NCBI GenBank assembly: GCA_016703225.1
Contig: JADJCM010000002.1
Location: 496,001-560,000, forward strand
Origin: Lysobacterales bacterium
GTDB lineage: Bacteria > Pseudomonadota > Gammaproteobacteria > Xanthomonadales > Ahniellaceae
Direction: 5' to 3'
DNA: 64,000 nt
Shown: positions 44,661 through 53,857 of the stretch, in pieces
Position numbering within the stretch: the first letter of the stretch is position 1
Layout: the number at the start of each line of letters is the position of its first letter
Notes under the pieces: model-generated
Told to the model about the DNA's origin: nothing
The model's input: the letters and a program-made list of their open reading frames with translations, nothing else
Database searches by the model: none
Translations under genes and position numbers: made by a program

Positions 44661-44661
44661 G
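44578..44661 (+). repeat. direct repeat, downstream copy (ECF sigma 3' end)
   Basis: 84 bp, 95% identical to 43303-43386. It places a complete ECF 3' end directly before the kinase gene, as in the undisturbed modules 1 and 2. Confidence 0.9.
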
Positions 44662-44663
44662 TG

Positions 44664-46925
44664 ATGACAACGCAATCCGCCGATCTCGAGTTTGCCCGTC
44701 TGCGCGAGGCCTTCCACGCGCTGGTCGAACTGGACACGGCGGCGCGTGCCGGTGCGATGGTCGAGTGGCGCGCGCGTGATCCTGAGTTTGCCGCCGCGCT
44801 TACGCAATTGCTGGACGCGGTGGACGTGCGCGACCTGGCCGCGCCGGCGTCGCCCGAGCGCTGCGGGCCGTACCGGATCGTGCGCCGCATCGGCAGCGGC
44901 GGCATGGGCGAGGTGTTCCTGGCCGAGCGCGACGACGGCGCTTATGCGCAACGGGTGGCGCTGAAGCTGATCCGTCGGGATTTGTCCGGTCTCGGGCTGG
45001 ATCTGCGTTTTCTGCGCGAGCGCCAGATTCTGGCGCGCCTGGAGCATCCGCAGATCGCGCGCCTGCTTGATGGCGGCGTCGATGGCTGCGGTCGTCCCTG
45101 GCTGGCGATGCACTACGTCGAAGGCGTCGATCTCGCGCTCTGGGTGCGGCAGCGGCGACCGCGCCTGCGTGAGCGCATCGCGCTGTTCGTGCAGGTCTGC
45201 GACGCGGTGGCCTATGCGCATCGCGCGCTGGTCGTGCATCGCGACCTGAAGCCCGCGAACATCCTGGTCGATGGCGATGACGTGCCGCATCTGCTGGATT
45301 TCGGTATCGCCAAGCTCGTCGATGACGACAGCGACGCCGCGACGCGCGCCGGTGTCACCGCGATGACGCTGCGCTACGCCGCGCCCGAACAGGTGCTCGG
45401 CGATCGCGCCACGACGCTGACCGACGTGCATGCCGCCGGCGTCGTGTTGTACGAATTGCTGGCGCTGCAGTCGCCCTACGCGGCCGCCGAGTCCGGCGCG
45501 ATGGCCTGGCAGGACGCGATCGTGCGTGGCGCGGTGCGGCCGCTGGCCGAGTCACTGGATGTATCACTGCTCGAAGCCGCGGAGCGGGCGCAAGTGGCCG
45601 CGGAGTTGGCGCCGCTGGTCGCCTGCGCGATGGCCACCTCGCCGGCGGCGCGCTACGCCGGAATCGCCCAGTTCGCCGATGACTTGCGCGACTGGCTGGC
45701 CGGTCGCGCGCCACGCAGCGGCATTGGCTCCTGGCGCCTGCGCGCACGCGCGTTCCTGCGCCGGCACCGGGTAGCGGTGGTTGCGGCGTCGGCGGCGATC
45801 GCGGGCCTGGCCATTGCCGCTGCAGTCGCCTGGAGCGAAGCCATCGAAGCGCGGCGCCAGGCTACGATCGCGAAGGCCAATGTCGGTGCGCTGCTGGAAG
45901 TGCTGGCGGCGGCGAATCCGATGCGTTATGCCGGTCGCGATCCGACTGCGAGCGAGTTTCTGGTGACGGCGGCCGCGACCATCCGCCGCGAACACGGCGA
46001 CAATCCGGAGTTGGTGTTCCGCGCACTCGGCGAAATCGGCCACGGTCTGCTCAACCTTGGCCAGGACGACCGCGCGCGCCCGGTGTTGCAGGAAGCGCTG
46101 CTGGTCGCCGACCGCGCGCCAGCGATCAGAGCGATCGAGCGCCTTGGCTACCTCAAGCTGCTGGCGATGTCGTTCGACGGCGATGACCCGGCAGCGCTGC
46201 CCGGTGTGCGCGCCGCCGCCGACCGCATCGAAGCACTGGCGCTGCAGGCGCCGCGGGCGCCAGCGTCTGCGGATGCGCTGGCCAGTGTCGCGAGCATGCT
46301 GTCGCGGCTCGGTGAGCGCGAGCGCGCGGCGAAGCTGTTCCAGCAAGCGGTTTCCGCGCTCGCTGCCGGCGACCTGCCGCGTTCCGCGCGCGAGAACATC
46401 TGGCGCCAAAAGGGCTGGGCGGCATTGCGCGCCGGAGACGCCGAGGGCGCGCAGCGCGACTTCACCGCAATGCGCGTGGTGATCGACGAAGCGCCGGTCG
46501 AGTTCGACCCGCTGCGCATCGCAGAAGCCGACTGGTTGCTAGCCGAGGCGGCGATCGACCTCGGCGATGCGACGACTGCGTTCGCCCACCTCGCACGCGC
46601 CGAGCCGGTGTTGCTCGCCGAGTACGGATCCGAGCACCCCGAGCGGCGCAGCATCGCGCTCACCCGCATCGCGGCCACCTTGGCGGCGCAAGACGCAGCC
46701 ACGGCGATGGCCGCCATCGGCGCGCTCGCCGCCACTGATTTCCCTGCCGCAGCGCCCGGCGACCAGGCGCGCATCGATCTGCTGCTTGGTGATGCGCTGC
46801 TGCTGCTCGCCCGCTGCGACGAGGCCGCCGTGTTCCTCGACGCCCCACCGCCCGCGCAACCGCGCCTGCAGCGCCAGCATGCCCGGCTCGCCGAAATGCG
46901 CGCGGATCGCTGTACTCGAGACTGA
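44664..46925 (+). CDS. serine/threonine protein kinase with C-terminal TPR-like region (module 3)
   Basis: 753 residues: GSGGMG (77-82), Lys101, HRDLKPAN (192-199), DFG (212-214), a membrane helix at about 370-390 and a helical repeat region to the end. ATG 44664 lies 3 nt after the duplicated ECF end; a GTG at 44661 is in frame and possible. In modules 1 and 2 the kinase directly follows its ECF; here a nuclease gene intervenes. Confidence 0.9.
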   Translation: MTTQSADLEFARLREAFHALVELDTAARAGAMVEWRARDPEFAAALTQLLDAVDVRDLAAPASPERCGPYRIVRRIGSGGMGEVFLAERDDGAYAQRVALKLIRRDLSGLGLDLRFLRERQILARLEHPQIARLLDGGVDGCGRPWLAMHYVEGVDLALWVRQRRPRLRERIALFVQVCDAVAYAHRALVVHRDLKPANILVDGDDVPHLLDFGIAKLVDDDSDAATRAGVTAMTLRYAAPEQVLGDRATTLTDVHAAGVVLYELLALQSPYAAAESGAMAWQDAIVRGAVRPLAESLDVSLLEAAERAQVAAELAPLVACAMATSPAARYAGIAQFADDLRDWLAGRAPRSGIGSWRLRARAFLRRHRVAVVAASAAIAGLAIAAAVAWSEAIEARRQATIAKANVGALLEVLAAANPMRYAGRDPTASEFLVTAAATIRREHGDNPELVFRALGEIGHGLLNLGQDDRARPVLQEALLVADRAPAIRAIERLGYLKLLAMSFDGDDPAALPGVRAAADRIEALALQAPRAPASADALASVASMLSRLGERERAAKLFQQAVSALAAGDLPRSARENIWRQKGWAALRAGDAEGAQRDFTAMRVVIDEAPVEFDPLRIAEADWLLAEAAIDLGDATTAFAHLARAEPVLLAEYGSEHPERRSIALTRIAATLAAQDAATAMAAIGALAATDFPAAAPGDQARIDLLLGDALLLLARCDEAAVFLDAPPPAQPRLQRQHARLAEMRADRCTRD

Positions 46926-46960
46926 TTGGGTGCGCGGCCGAAGCCTCCGCCGTCGCAAAC

Positions 46961-47073
46961 TCAGTCGGTCGTGTCGATCTCGGGCAAGCCGAGTTCGCGC
47001 CGCGTCGCCGCCACGTCGAGCTTGCGCAGAAAGCGGAGCATGTTGTTCCACATCGCGTGATGGTGGTAGCCGC
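46961..47073 (-). pseudogene. 3'-end fragment of a tyrosine phosphatase gene
   Basis: Reads YHHHAMWNNMLRFLRKLD and on to RELGLPEIDTTD before a stop, matching the C-terminus of the phosphatase encoded at 47926-48495. Bases 46989-47073 match 47963-48047 at 82 of 85 positions. There is no phosphatase active site or start here. The two copies flank the methyltransferase gene. Bases 47074-47207 hold nothing I recognise. Confidence 0.8.
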
Positions 47074-47207
47074 TGCTGCGCAAGCGCTTTCCGCCTTGCG
47101 CAGGCACCCGGGGAAGCTGAGCCTTGGTGATCGCGAATTCGCTGCGTGCACGCATGGGCGCTGCGAGCGACGCGGTGCCGCGGTAGTGGCAATCCGGTAG
47201 TTGCCGC

Positions 47208-47837
47208 TCAGCCGGGCTGCGTGCGTGCGTGACCGTGACAGTCGAGAAAACGGCGGCCGTTGCCGCAGATGCAACTGATGCGCGCCAGGTCGACCCGCGG
47301 TACATCGTTTGCTGGCAGCGGCTTCACTGCGACCATGTTGAGGCTGATCGGTACCCCCAGGAATCGCATCGAGCTGGTGTCGTCGAATAGCCCGAAATCT
47401 GCGACCCGACTCACGTCGGCGTAGCCGGTTGCGAGCAGAAACCAGGCCAGCATGTCCTGCGTGAAGCCGACCTTGTGGTAATCCCAGGCATCGACATGGC
47501 CGCCGAACAGCATGCGCGTCAGCGCAAAGCGTTCCGCTTGGCGGTCTTTCGGAATCTCGAGCAGCAGGTGCGCGAGCACTTCCATGTCGGGCACGCTGAT
47601 GCGCAGGAAACCGCCCGGAATCAGCACTCGCCACCACTCGCGAAGCGTCTGCGCAAGCTCATCACGGTAGTCGAAGTGCTCGAGCAGATGCGATGCGTAG
47701 AGCTCATCAAAGCTCGCTTCCGCAAAACGCGAGAGATCGCGTGCATCACCGACGTGATCGACTTCAGGGCTGGGCACCACGTTCATCAATTCCCAGCCTG
47801 CGACGCGGACCTTGCCGCCCAGATGCAGTCTTCTCAT
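47208..47837 (-). CDS. SAM-dependent methyltransferase with C-terminal SEC-C-like motif
   Basis: 209 residues. The methyltransferase fold shows KVRVAGWELMNV and PSPEVDHVGDARDLSRF, then FDELYASHLLEHF and LREWWRVLIPGGFLRISVPDMEVL, the pattern of the Methyltransf_11-like group. The C-terminus has a zinc-binding-like CICGNGRRFLDCHGH motif, resembling SEC-C. ATG at 47837 was chosen; upstream TTG is weaker. It lies between two copies of a phosphatase 3' end. Confidence 0.78.
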   Translation of the reverse strand: MRRLHLGGKVRVAGWELMNVVPSPEVDHVGDARDLSRFAEASFDELYASHLLEHFDYRDELAQTLREWWRVLIPGGFLRISVPDMEVLAHLLLEIPKDRQAERFALTRMLFGGHVDAWDYHKVGFTQDMLAWFLLATGYADVSRVADFGLFDDTSSMRFLGVPISLNMVAVKPLPANDVPRVDLARISCICGNGRRFLDCHGHARTQPG

Positions 47838-47925
47838 ACCATTTTCATACCCGGAAATCGACGCAAGTGTCAGGCAGGCGCGCCACGGGTGCAACGATCG
47901 CCCGGGAGAAGACGCGTATCGCCGT

Positions 47926-48495
47926 TCAGGCTGGTCTTTCGCGCGCGGTGCGTTCCGGCAGCCCGAGTTCGCGCCGCGTCGCCGCCACGTCGAGCTTGCG
48001 CAGAAAGCGGATCATGTTGTTCCACATCGCGTGGTAGTGGTAGCCGCCTTCGCGCATCTCTGCGATGGCGGCTTCCGCGCTCCAGTCCTCGACCAGCATG
48101 CGATAGGCCGCGATCACCGTGCCGGTGCGATCGGCGCCATGGCGGCAATGCAACAGCACCGGCTGGTTGGCTGGATCGAGCAGTGCCCGCAGTGCGCGCA
48201 CCCCCTCGGCGTGATCGACATCCCAGCTCTCGATCGGTGCGTGGATGCGCTTGGCGTTCGGCAGCAACTCCGCCGCATCTTCCCCCCAGCGCAGGGAAAT
48301 CACCGACTTGATGCCGAGCGCATCGAGCGCGGCCTGTGCACCGTCGCGTGGTTGCGCGCTGTGGTAGATCACCGGGCTGACCTGGTGCAGGTTGGGTAGC
48401 GTGCGCTGCGCAATCGGTCGCGCCCAGTTTTCCGGGCGCGCCTCTGCGTGCGCGGCGGCGGCGAGCATCAGCAGAAGCAGGATGCGGCGGATCAT
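47926..48495 (-). CDS. exported dual-specificity/tyrosine phosphatase
   Basis: 189 residues with a signal peptide (1-17). The CX5R active site is HCRHGADRTG (about 115-124), with the general-acid Asp likely in the ESWDVDHAEG loop. The fold is typical of bacterial DSP-like phosphatases, which act on phospho-Tyr, phospho-inositide or similar substrates. ATGA overlap with the miaB stop indicates coupling. Its 3' end is duplicated beyond the methyltransferase gene. Confidence 0.86.
   Translation of the reverse strand: MIRRILLLLMLAAAAHAEARPENWARPIAQRTLPNLHQVSPVIYHSAQPRDGAQAALDALGIKSVISLRWGEDAAELLPNAKRIHAPIESWDVDHAEGVRALRALLDPANQPVLLHCRHGADRTGTVIAAYRMLVEDWSAEAAIAEMREGGYHYHAMWNNMIRFLRKLDVAATRRELGLPERTARERPA
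47963..48047 (-). repeat. 85-bp direct repeat (phosphatase 3' end), partner at 46989-47073
   Basis: This copy is inside the intact phosphatase gene. It matches 46989-47073 with 3 differences in 85 bases, offset 974 bp. The enclosed 0.9 kb carries only the methyltransferase gene. Confidence 0.85.
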
Positions 48496-49844
48496 GGGGT
48501 GAGTTCCGCAGTCATCGGCACGGCCAGCCGCCCGCGCAGCGAATTCGCCATCACGTCGCTGACGATGACATCGGCGAACTGGCCGATCAGGCTCTCCGGG
48601 GCAACGAAGTTCAGGTAGCGCATGTTCTCGGTTCGACCGCTCAGCTCGAGCGCGTTGCGCCGGCTGGTCTTCTCGACCAGAACACGTTGCGTCGTGCCGA
48701 GCATCGCCTCGCTGATCTTCTGCGAATTCGCCGTGATCAGCGCCTGCAGTTGTTGCAGGCGTTCGAGCTTGAGCGCCTCCGGAGTGTCGTCTTCAAGATT
48801 CGCCGCCGGCGTGCCCGGGCGGCGCGAATAGACGAAGCTGAAGCTCTGGTCGAAGCCGATGTCTTCGCACAGCTTCATGGTCGCCGCGAAGTCCTTCTCG
48901 GTTTCGCCCGGGAAGCCGACGATGAGGTCGGTGCTGATCGAGATGTCCGGCCGCACCGCGCGCAACTTGCGGATGCGCGCCTTGTATTCGAGCACGGTAT
49001 GGCCGCGCTTCATCGCGGCGAGGATGCGGTCGGAACCGGACTGCACCGGCAGGTGCAGGTAGTTCGCGAGCTTGGGCACGTTGGCGTACGCGTCGATCAA
49101 ACGGTCGGTGAACTCCAGCGGGTGCGAGGTGGTGAAGCGGATGCGGCCGATGCCGGGCAGGGCGGCGATCGCCTCGATCAGGTAGGCGAGGTCGGCTTCC
49201 TCGCCGTCGTCGAGTTGGCCGCGATAGGCGTTGACGTTCTGGCCGAGCAGGTTGACCTCGCGCACGCCCTGTTGCTCAAGCGAGCGCACCTCGGTCATCA
49301 CATCCTCGAAGCGGCGCGAGACTTCCTCGCCGCGGGTGTAGGGCACCACGCAGAACGAGCAGTACTTCGAGCAGCCTTCCATGATCGACACGAACGCGGT
49401 CGGGCCGTCCTTGCGCGGCGGCGGCAGGTGGTCGAACTTCTCGATTTCCGGAAACGAGATGTCGACCTGCGGCTGGTTCGTCGCGCGTCGGGCCTCGATC
49501 ATCTCCGGCAGTCGGTGCAGCGTCTGCGGACCGAACACGAGATCGACATGCGGTGCGCGATCGATGATCGCCGTGCCTTCCTGGGACGCGACGCAGCCGC
49601 CGACACCAATGATCACATTCCCTCCGCGAGCCTTCTTCAGTTCGCGCCAGCGCCCCAGTTGCGAGAACACTTTTTCCTGCGCGCGCTCGCGGATCGAGCA
49701 GGTGTTGACCAGAATGACGTCGGCCTCGGCCTCGTTCTCGGTGAGCATGAGCCCGTGCGCGGCCATGAGCACGTCGGCCATTCTGGTCGAGTCGTACTCG
49801 TTCATCTGGCAACCGTGGGTCTTGATGAACAGCTTGCCGGACAT
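48492..49844 (-). CDS. miaB: tRNA-2-methylthio-N6-dimethylallyladenosine synthase MiaB
   Basis: 450-residue methylthiotransferase. N-terminal UPF0004 domain with HGCQMNEYDS and later cluster cysteines (NTCSIRERAQEK, GVGGCVASQEG); radical SAM CxxxCxxC in CSKYCSFCVVPYTRG; C-terminal TRAM domain. It modifies A37 of tRNAs reading UNN codons. ATG 49844 (MSGKLFIK) matches the family start. Followed by the phosphatase gene. Confidence 0.97.
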   Translation of the reverse strand: MSGKLFIKTHGCQMNEYDSTRMADVLMAAHGLMLTENEAEADVILVNTCSIRERAQEKVFSQLGRWRELKKARGGNVIIGVGGCVASQEGTAIIDRAPHVDLVFGPQTLHRLPEMIEARRATNQPQVDISFPEIEKFDHLPPPRKDGPTAFVSIMEGCSKYCSFCVVPYTRGEEVSRRFEDVMTEVRSLEQQGVREVNLLGQNVNAYRGQLDDGEEADLAYLIEAIAALPGIGRIRFTTSHPLEFTDRLIDAYANVPKLANYLHLPVQSGSDRILAAMKRGHTVLEYKARIRKLRAVRPDISISTDLIVGFPGETEKDFAATMKLCEDIGFDQSFSFVYSRRPGTPAANLEDDTPEALKLERLQQLQALITANSQKISEAMLGTTQRVLVEKTSRRNALELSGRTENMRYLNFVAPESLIGQFADVIVSDVMANSLRGRLAVPMTAELTP

Positions 49845-49998
49845 CGGTGCAACCTCGGGCGGAAAAAGCCGCGCAGTGTACGGGTTGGCGGCGGTCGATT
49901 GTAGGCTGTCAAGGCGGACGCACTGGCAAATCGCGGGCGGATTGGCGAAACTTCCGGCGCGCCGGCAAGGTCCGAGCGCTGTCCAGGGAGTTCGACGC

Positions 49999-50709
49999 TT
50001 GCCACTGCACCGTTTGATCCGACTGCTGCCGTTCCTGTTTCTGGCCCCGCTTGCGGTCGTCGCCAGCGACGTGCGCGTGTTCAAGGACAAGAGCGGCGTC
50101 ATCAACATCGTCAGCACCAACAGCCGCCTGCCCGGCACCGGCGAGCGCTACTACAAGCGCATCGATGGCAAGGGTACGGTGCATTTCACCTCGAAGCCGC
50201 CGATCGCCGGCGGTTACTCGGTGGTCTACGTGGACGCCTGCCCGGCCTGCGACGTGCACTCGACCGTCAACTGGAATGCGACGCGACTGAATACCACCGC
50301 CTACGCCGACGAGATCGCCGCCGCCGCCGCCGCGAATGGCGTCGACGCCGCACTGGTGCGCGCGCTGATTCACGCCGAGTCCTCCTTCAACCCGAATGCA
50401 CGCTCGCACAAGGGTGCCCAGGGCCTGATGCAGTTGATGCCTGCGACCGCCGGCATGTACGGGGTCAGCAACGCCTACGACGGCGCGCAGAACATCCGTG
50501 CCGGCGTGCAGCATCTGGCCGGCCTGCTGAAGAACTATGACGGCGACATCAAGCTCGCCGCCGCCGCCTACAACGCCGGCGAAGGCGCGGTGAAGAAATA
50601 CGGCGGCGTGCCGCCCTATGCCGAGACCCGCGTCTACGTCGACCGCGTCGAGATCCTGATGAAGCGCTACCAGCAGGCTCAGCAGACCGCGGGACTCGGC
50701 GCTTCCTGA
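49999..50709 (+). CDS. lytic transglycosylase domain protein (SLT family)
   Basis: 236 residues with a signal peptide, a DUF4124-like N-terminal segment (VRVFKDKSGVINIVSTN and GTVHFTSKPP), and a C-terminal SLT domain: IHAESSFNPNARSHKGAQGLMQLMPATA with catalytic Glu, then AGVQHLAGLLKNYDGD and AAAYNAGEGAVKKYGGVPPY. It cleaves peptidoglycan. TTG at 49999, eight bases after GGGAG, was chosen because no ATG or GTG fits the signal peptide start. Confidence 0.9.
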   Translation: MPLHRLIRLLPFLFLAPLAVVASDVRVFKDKSGVINIVSTNSRLPGTGERYYKRIDGKGTVHFTSKPPIAGGYSVVYVDACPACDVHSTVNWNATRLNTTAYADEIAAAAAANGVDAALVRALIHAESSFNPNARSHKGAQGLMQLMPATAGMYGVSNAYDGAQNIRAGVQHLAGLLKNYDGDIKLAAAAYNAGEGAVKKYGGVPPYAETRVYVDRVEILMKRYQQAQQTAGLGAS

Positions 50710-50715
50710 TCCGTT

Positions 50716-51840
50716 TCAGCGTTGCTGGCGCGGGCGACGGATCAATTCCACCTCGGTGACAAACTCGACGCCGACACGCAGGGCGCGCACCTGCACCTTG
50801 GTCGCAGGAGCAAGCGCGGCTTCGCGCGAACGCAGGTCGCCCTCGTCTTCCACGGCCTGACCATTGAACTCGACGACCACGTCGCCGGGCTTCAGCCCAG
50901 CCTGATCGGCGGGTCCGTCCGGCAGCAGCAGCGCGATCTGGGCGCCGCGTTGCTGCACTGATCCCTCTGCCGCGGGAGAAGCCGGCGCGCCGGCGTACTC
51001 GGCGCCCATCCAGCCGCGGATCACTTCGCCGTTCTGGACGATCTGCTCCAGCACGCGCCGTGCCGATGCGGCCGGAATCGCGAAGCTGATGCCGAGCCCG
51101 GTGCCAAACACTGCGGTATTGATGCCGACCAGCGCGCCTTCGGCATTGACCAGCGCGCCGCCGGAATTGCCGGAGTTGATCGCGGCATCGGTCTGGATGA
51201 AGTCCTCGTAGCGGCTCAGGCTCAACTGGTTGCGACCGGTGGCGCTGACGATACCGAGTGTCACCGTCTGGCTCAGGCCGTAGGGATTGCCGATCGCAAG
51301 CACGACATCGCCGGCACGCAACGCATCGGCTTCGGCGAAGTGCGCCGCAGGCAAGCGGGCACCTTCGATCTTGATCACCGCCAGGTCGGTCTCCTGGTCG
51401 ACACCGATGATGCGCGCTGAAGTGATGCGTCCGTCCCATAGGCCGATCAGGATGTCGTCGGCGCCCGCGACCACATGGTGGTTGGTCAGCACGTAGCCGT
51501 CCTCGCCGACGATGACGCCGGAACCGAGGCTGCGCTCCAGGCGCTTGCGCGTCGGCCCGAGGGTGACGCCGTTGTAACGGCTCAGGGTCGGGTCGGTGAA
51601 GCTGCGATAGGCCTGCTCGGCGACCACACGCTGGGTGTAGATGCTGACGACCGATGGGCCGGCCTTGTCCACCGCAGCACGATAGGAGCCCGGCGCGGTC
51701 GCAGCGGGTGCCGATACCGGGGTGGGCGCGGCTGCGGCGGCGAAACGCTGCGGCCACACACGCGAAACGACGAAGGCGATCGCCAGGCCGAGCACGGCGA
51801 ATTGCAGGACGAACAGGGCGGAACGGGCGAAGGTGCGCAT
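50716..51840 (-). CDS. S1C trypsin-like periplasmic protease, DegS/AlgW type
   Basis: 374 residues: N-terminal membrane anchor (about 5-30), trypsin-like domain with the triad His in TNHHVVAGAD, Asp in ETDLAVIKI and Ser in NSGNSGGALVN, and one PDZ domain at the C-terminus. One PDZ and a membrane anchor fit DegS/AlgW, the protease that starts release of sigma-E type factors. An alternative ATG nine bases upstream (51849) is possible. Divergent from petA. Confidence 0.88.
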   Translation of the reverse strand: MRTFARSALFVLQFAVLGLAIAFVVSRVWPQRFAAAAAPTPVSAPAATAPGSYRAAVDKAGPSVVSIYTQRVVAEQAYRSFTDPTLSRYNGVTLGPTRKRLERSLGSGVIVGEDGYVLTNHHVVAGADDILIGLWDGRITSARIIGVDQETDLAVIKIEGARLPAAHFAEADALRAGDVVLAIGNPYGLSQTVTLGIVSATGRNQLSLSRYEDFIQTDAAINSGNSGGALVNAEGALVGINTAVFGTGLGISFAIPAASARRVLEQIVQNGEVIRGWMGAEYAGAPASPAAEGSVQQRGAQIALLLPDGPADQAGLKPGDVVVEFNGQAVEDEGDLRSREAALAPATKVQVRALRVGVEFVTEVELIRRPRQQR

Positions 51841-51911
51841 GGGTCGCATTCTGACTTCTGCGGCGGGATCTTGTCCGTGCCGGAAGGCGCCTTGTTCCGC
51901 TGCGGTTTTGA

Positions 51912-51941
51912 TTGTCCTGTCCCGGCGCGTTCCACTAGAAT
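51912..51941 (+). promoter_or_regulatory. sigma-70-like promoter of petABC
   Basis: TTGTCC (51912-51917), 18 bases, TAGAAT (51936-51941), followed by petA at 51998. Confidence 0.5.
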
Positions 51942-51997
51942 CGCGCTCCTTTGGCTCGGCGAGCCATCCAGATTTCTTTCCAGGTGTGGGGTTTCCC

Positions 51998-52600
51998 ATG
52001 GCAGAGCAGGGCGTTAACCACGGGCGTCGACGGTTCCTGACCGCGACCACCGCCGTGGTCGGTGGCGTTGGCGGCGTATTCGCCGCGGTGCCGTTCATCA
52101 AGGCGTGGCAGCCAAGCGCACGCGCGCAATCGGCCGGAGCGCCGGTCATCGCCGATATCAGCAAGCTCGAGGTCGGTGCGCGTGTGATCCAGCAATGGCG
52201 CGGTCAGCCGGTGTGGATCGTGCGGCGCACGCCCGAAGTGGTGCATACCCTGTCCTCGCTCGACCAGCAACTGCGCGACCCGGGCTCCGAGAACCTCGAC
52301 CAGCAGCCCGAGTATGCCCGCAACGCGACGCGCTCGCGCCGCCCGGACGTGGCGGTGATCGTCGGCATCTGCACCCATCTTGGCTGCTCGCCGACCTTCT
52401 TCCCGGAGATGTTGCCGCAGCCGTTCGACAGCGAGTGGAAGGGCGGCTTCTACTGCCCATGCCACAACTCGCGCTTCGACATGGCCGGCCGCGTGTACCA
52501 GAACGTGCCGGCGCCGGCCAACCTGCGCGTACCGCCGCACTACTTCATTGACGACAACACCATCCTGATCGGCCTCGACGCCGACCCGAAGGCGGCCTGA
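51998..52600 (+). CDS. petA: ubiquinol-cytochrome c reductase iron-sulfur subunit (Rieske)
   Basis: 200 residues. A twin-arginine-like leader (NHGRRRFLTATTAVVGGVGG) anchors the protein; the Rieske 2Fe-2S ligands are in CTHLGCSP and CPCHNSRFD. It carries electrons from ubiquinol to cytochrome c1. First gene of petABC; petB begins 2 nt after its stop. Confidence 0.97.
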   Translation: MAEQGVNHGRRRFLTATTAVVGGVGGVFAAVPFIKAWQPSARAQSAGAPVIADISKLEVGARVIQQWRGQPVWIVRRTPEVVHTLSSLDQQLRDPGSENLDQQPEYARNATRSRRPDVAVIVGICTHLGCSPTFFPEMLPQPFDSEWKGGFYCPCHNSRFDMAGRVYQNVPAPANLRVPPHYFIDDNTILIGLDADPKAA

Positions 52601-52602
52601 TC

Positions 52603-53853
52603 ATGACGACCAATGTGATTACCCGCGTCATCGACGGCGCCCAGGGCTGGATCAACGAACGCGCCCCCGGTCTGCAGCAGTGGATGGACCGCCACGCGAT
52701 CAAGTACTACGCACCGAAGAACTTCAACTTCTGGTACTTCTTCGGCTCGTTGGCGCTGGTCGTGTTCGTCAACCAGATCGTCACTGGCATCTGGCTGACC
52801 ATGAGCTACAAGCCGAGCGCGGCGGAGGCCTTCGACTCGGTCGAGTACATCATGCGTGATGTCGACTGGGGCTGGCTGATCCGCTACATGCATTCAACCG
52901 GGGCCTCGGCGTTCTTCATCGTCGTCTACCTGCACATGTTCCGTGGCCTGATCTACGGCTCCTACCAGAAACCGCGGGAGCTGATCTGGACGCTCGGCGT
53001 GGTCATCTTCCTGGTGCTGATGGCCGAGGCGTTCCTGGGCTACGTGCTGCCCTGGGGCCAGATGTCGTACTGGGGTGCGCAGGTGATCACCTCGCTGTTC
53101 GGCGCGGTGCCCGTCATCGGCGATCAACTGGTCGAGTTCATCCGCGGCGATTACCTGATCTCGGACGCGACCCTGAACCGCTTCTTCGCGTTGCACGTGA
53201 TTGCGGTGCCGTTCGTGCTCGCCGGCCTGATCTACCTGCACCTGATGGCGCTGCACGAGGTCGGTTCCAACAACCCCGACGGCGTCGACATCAAGAAGGT
53301 CAAGGACAAGGCCACCGGCATTCCGCTCGACGGCATCGCCTTCCATCCGTACTACACGGTCAAGGACATCTTCGGTACCGCGTTCTTCCTGGTGATTTTT
53401 GCCTTCATCATCTTCTTCGAGCCGACCGTGGGCGGGCTGTTCCTGGAGCACGACAACTTCCTGCCGGCGAACCCGATGGTGACGCCCGAGCACATCAAGC
53501 CGGTGTGGTACTTCACGCCCTACTACGCGATGCTGCGCGCGATCCCGGACAAGCTGCTCGGCGTGATCGTGATGGGTGCTGCCACGCTGATCTTCTTCGC
53601 GATTCCGTGGCTCGACCGCTCCAAGGTCAAGTCGATCCGCTATCGCGGCCCGATCACCAAGATCATGATCGCGCTGTTCGTGATCAGCTTCTGCATCCTC
53701 GGCTGGCTCGGCATGCAGTCGGGCAGCCCGATGCAAAAGCTGGTCGCCCAGATCCTGACCTTCTACTACTTCGCGTTCTTCTTCACGATGCCGATCTGGA
53801 CCGCGGTCGACAAGACCAAGCCGGTGCCCGAGCGCGTCACCTTCGATCACTGA
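52603..53853 (+). CDS. petB: ubiquinol-cytochrome c reductase cytochrome b
   Basis: 416-residue eight-helix membrane protein with the heme-ligating histidines (RYMHSTGASAFF, VYLHMFRG, LHVIAVPFVLAGLIYLH) and the Qo-site PEHIKPVWYF motif (PEWY variant). N-terminal WMDRHAIKYY and FNFWYFFGSLAL are typical of proteobacterial cytochrome b. Between petA and petC, 4 nt before the latter. Confidence 0.97.
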   Translation: MTTNVITRVIDGAQGWINERAPGLQQWMDRHAIKYYAPKNFNFWYFFGSLALVVFVNQIVTGIWLTMSYKPSAAEAFDSVEYIMRDVDWGWLIRYMHSTGASAFFIVVYLHMFRGLIYGSYQKPRELIWTLGVVIFLVLMAEAFLGYVLPWGQMSYWGAQVITSLFGAVPVIGDQLVEFIRGDYLISDATLNRFFALHVIAVPFVLAGLIYLHLMALHEVGSNNPDGVDIKKVKDKATGIPLDGIAFHPYYTVKDIFGTAFFLVIFAFIIFFEPTVGGLFLEHDNFLPANPMVTPEHIKPVWYFTPYYAMLRAIPDKLLGVIVMGAATLIFFAIPWLDRSKVKSIRYRGPITKIMIALFVISFCILGWLGMQSGSPMQKLVAQILTFYYFAFFFTMPIWTAVDKTKPVPERVTFDH

Positions 53854-53857
53854 GAAC

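Noticed and set aside
43303..44661. Composite transposon or integron cassette as explanation for the nuclease insertion
   Set aside because: No transposase, integrase, attC-like stem or terminal inverted repeat is visible; the flanks are a coding 3' end, not insertion-sequence ends.
47208..47894. Longer start (TTG at 47894) for the methyltransferase
   Set aside because: The extra residues are not family-like; ATG at 47837 begins the conserved LHLGGK-type start.
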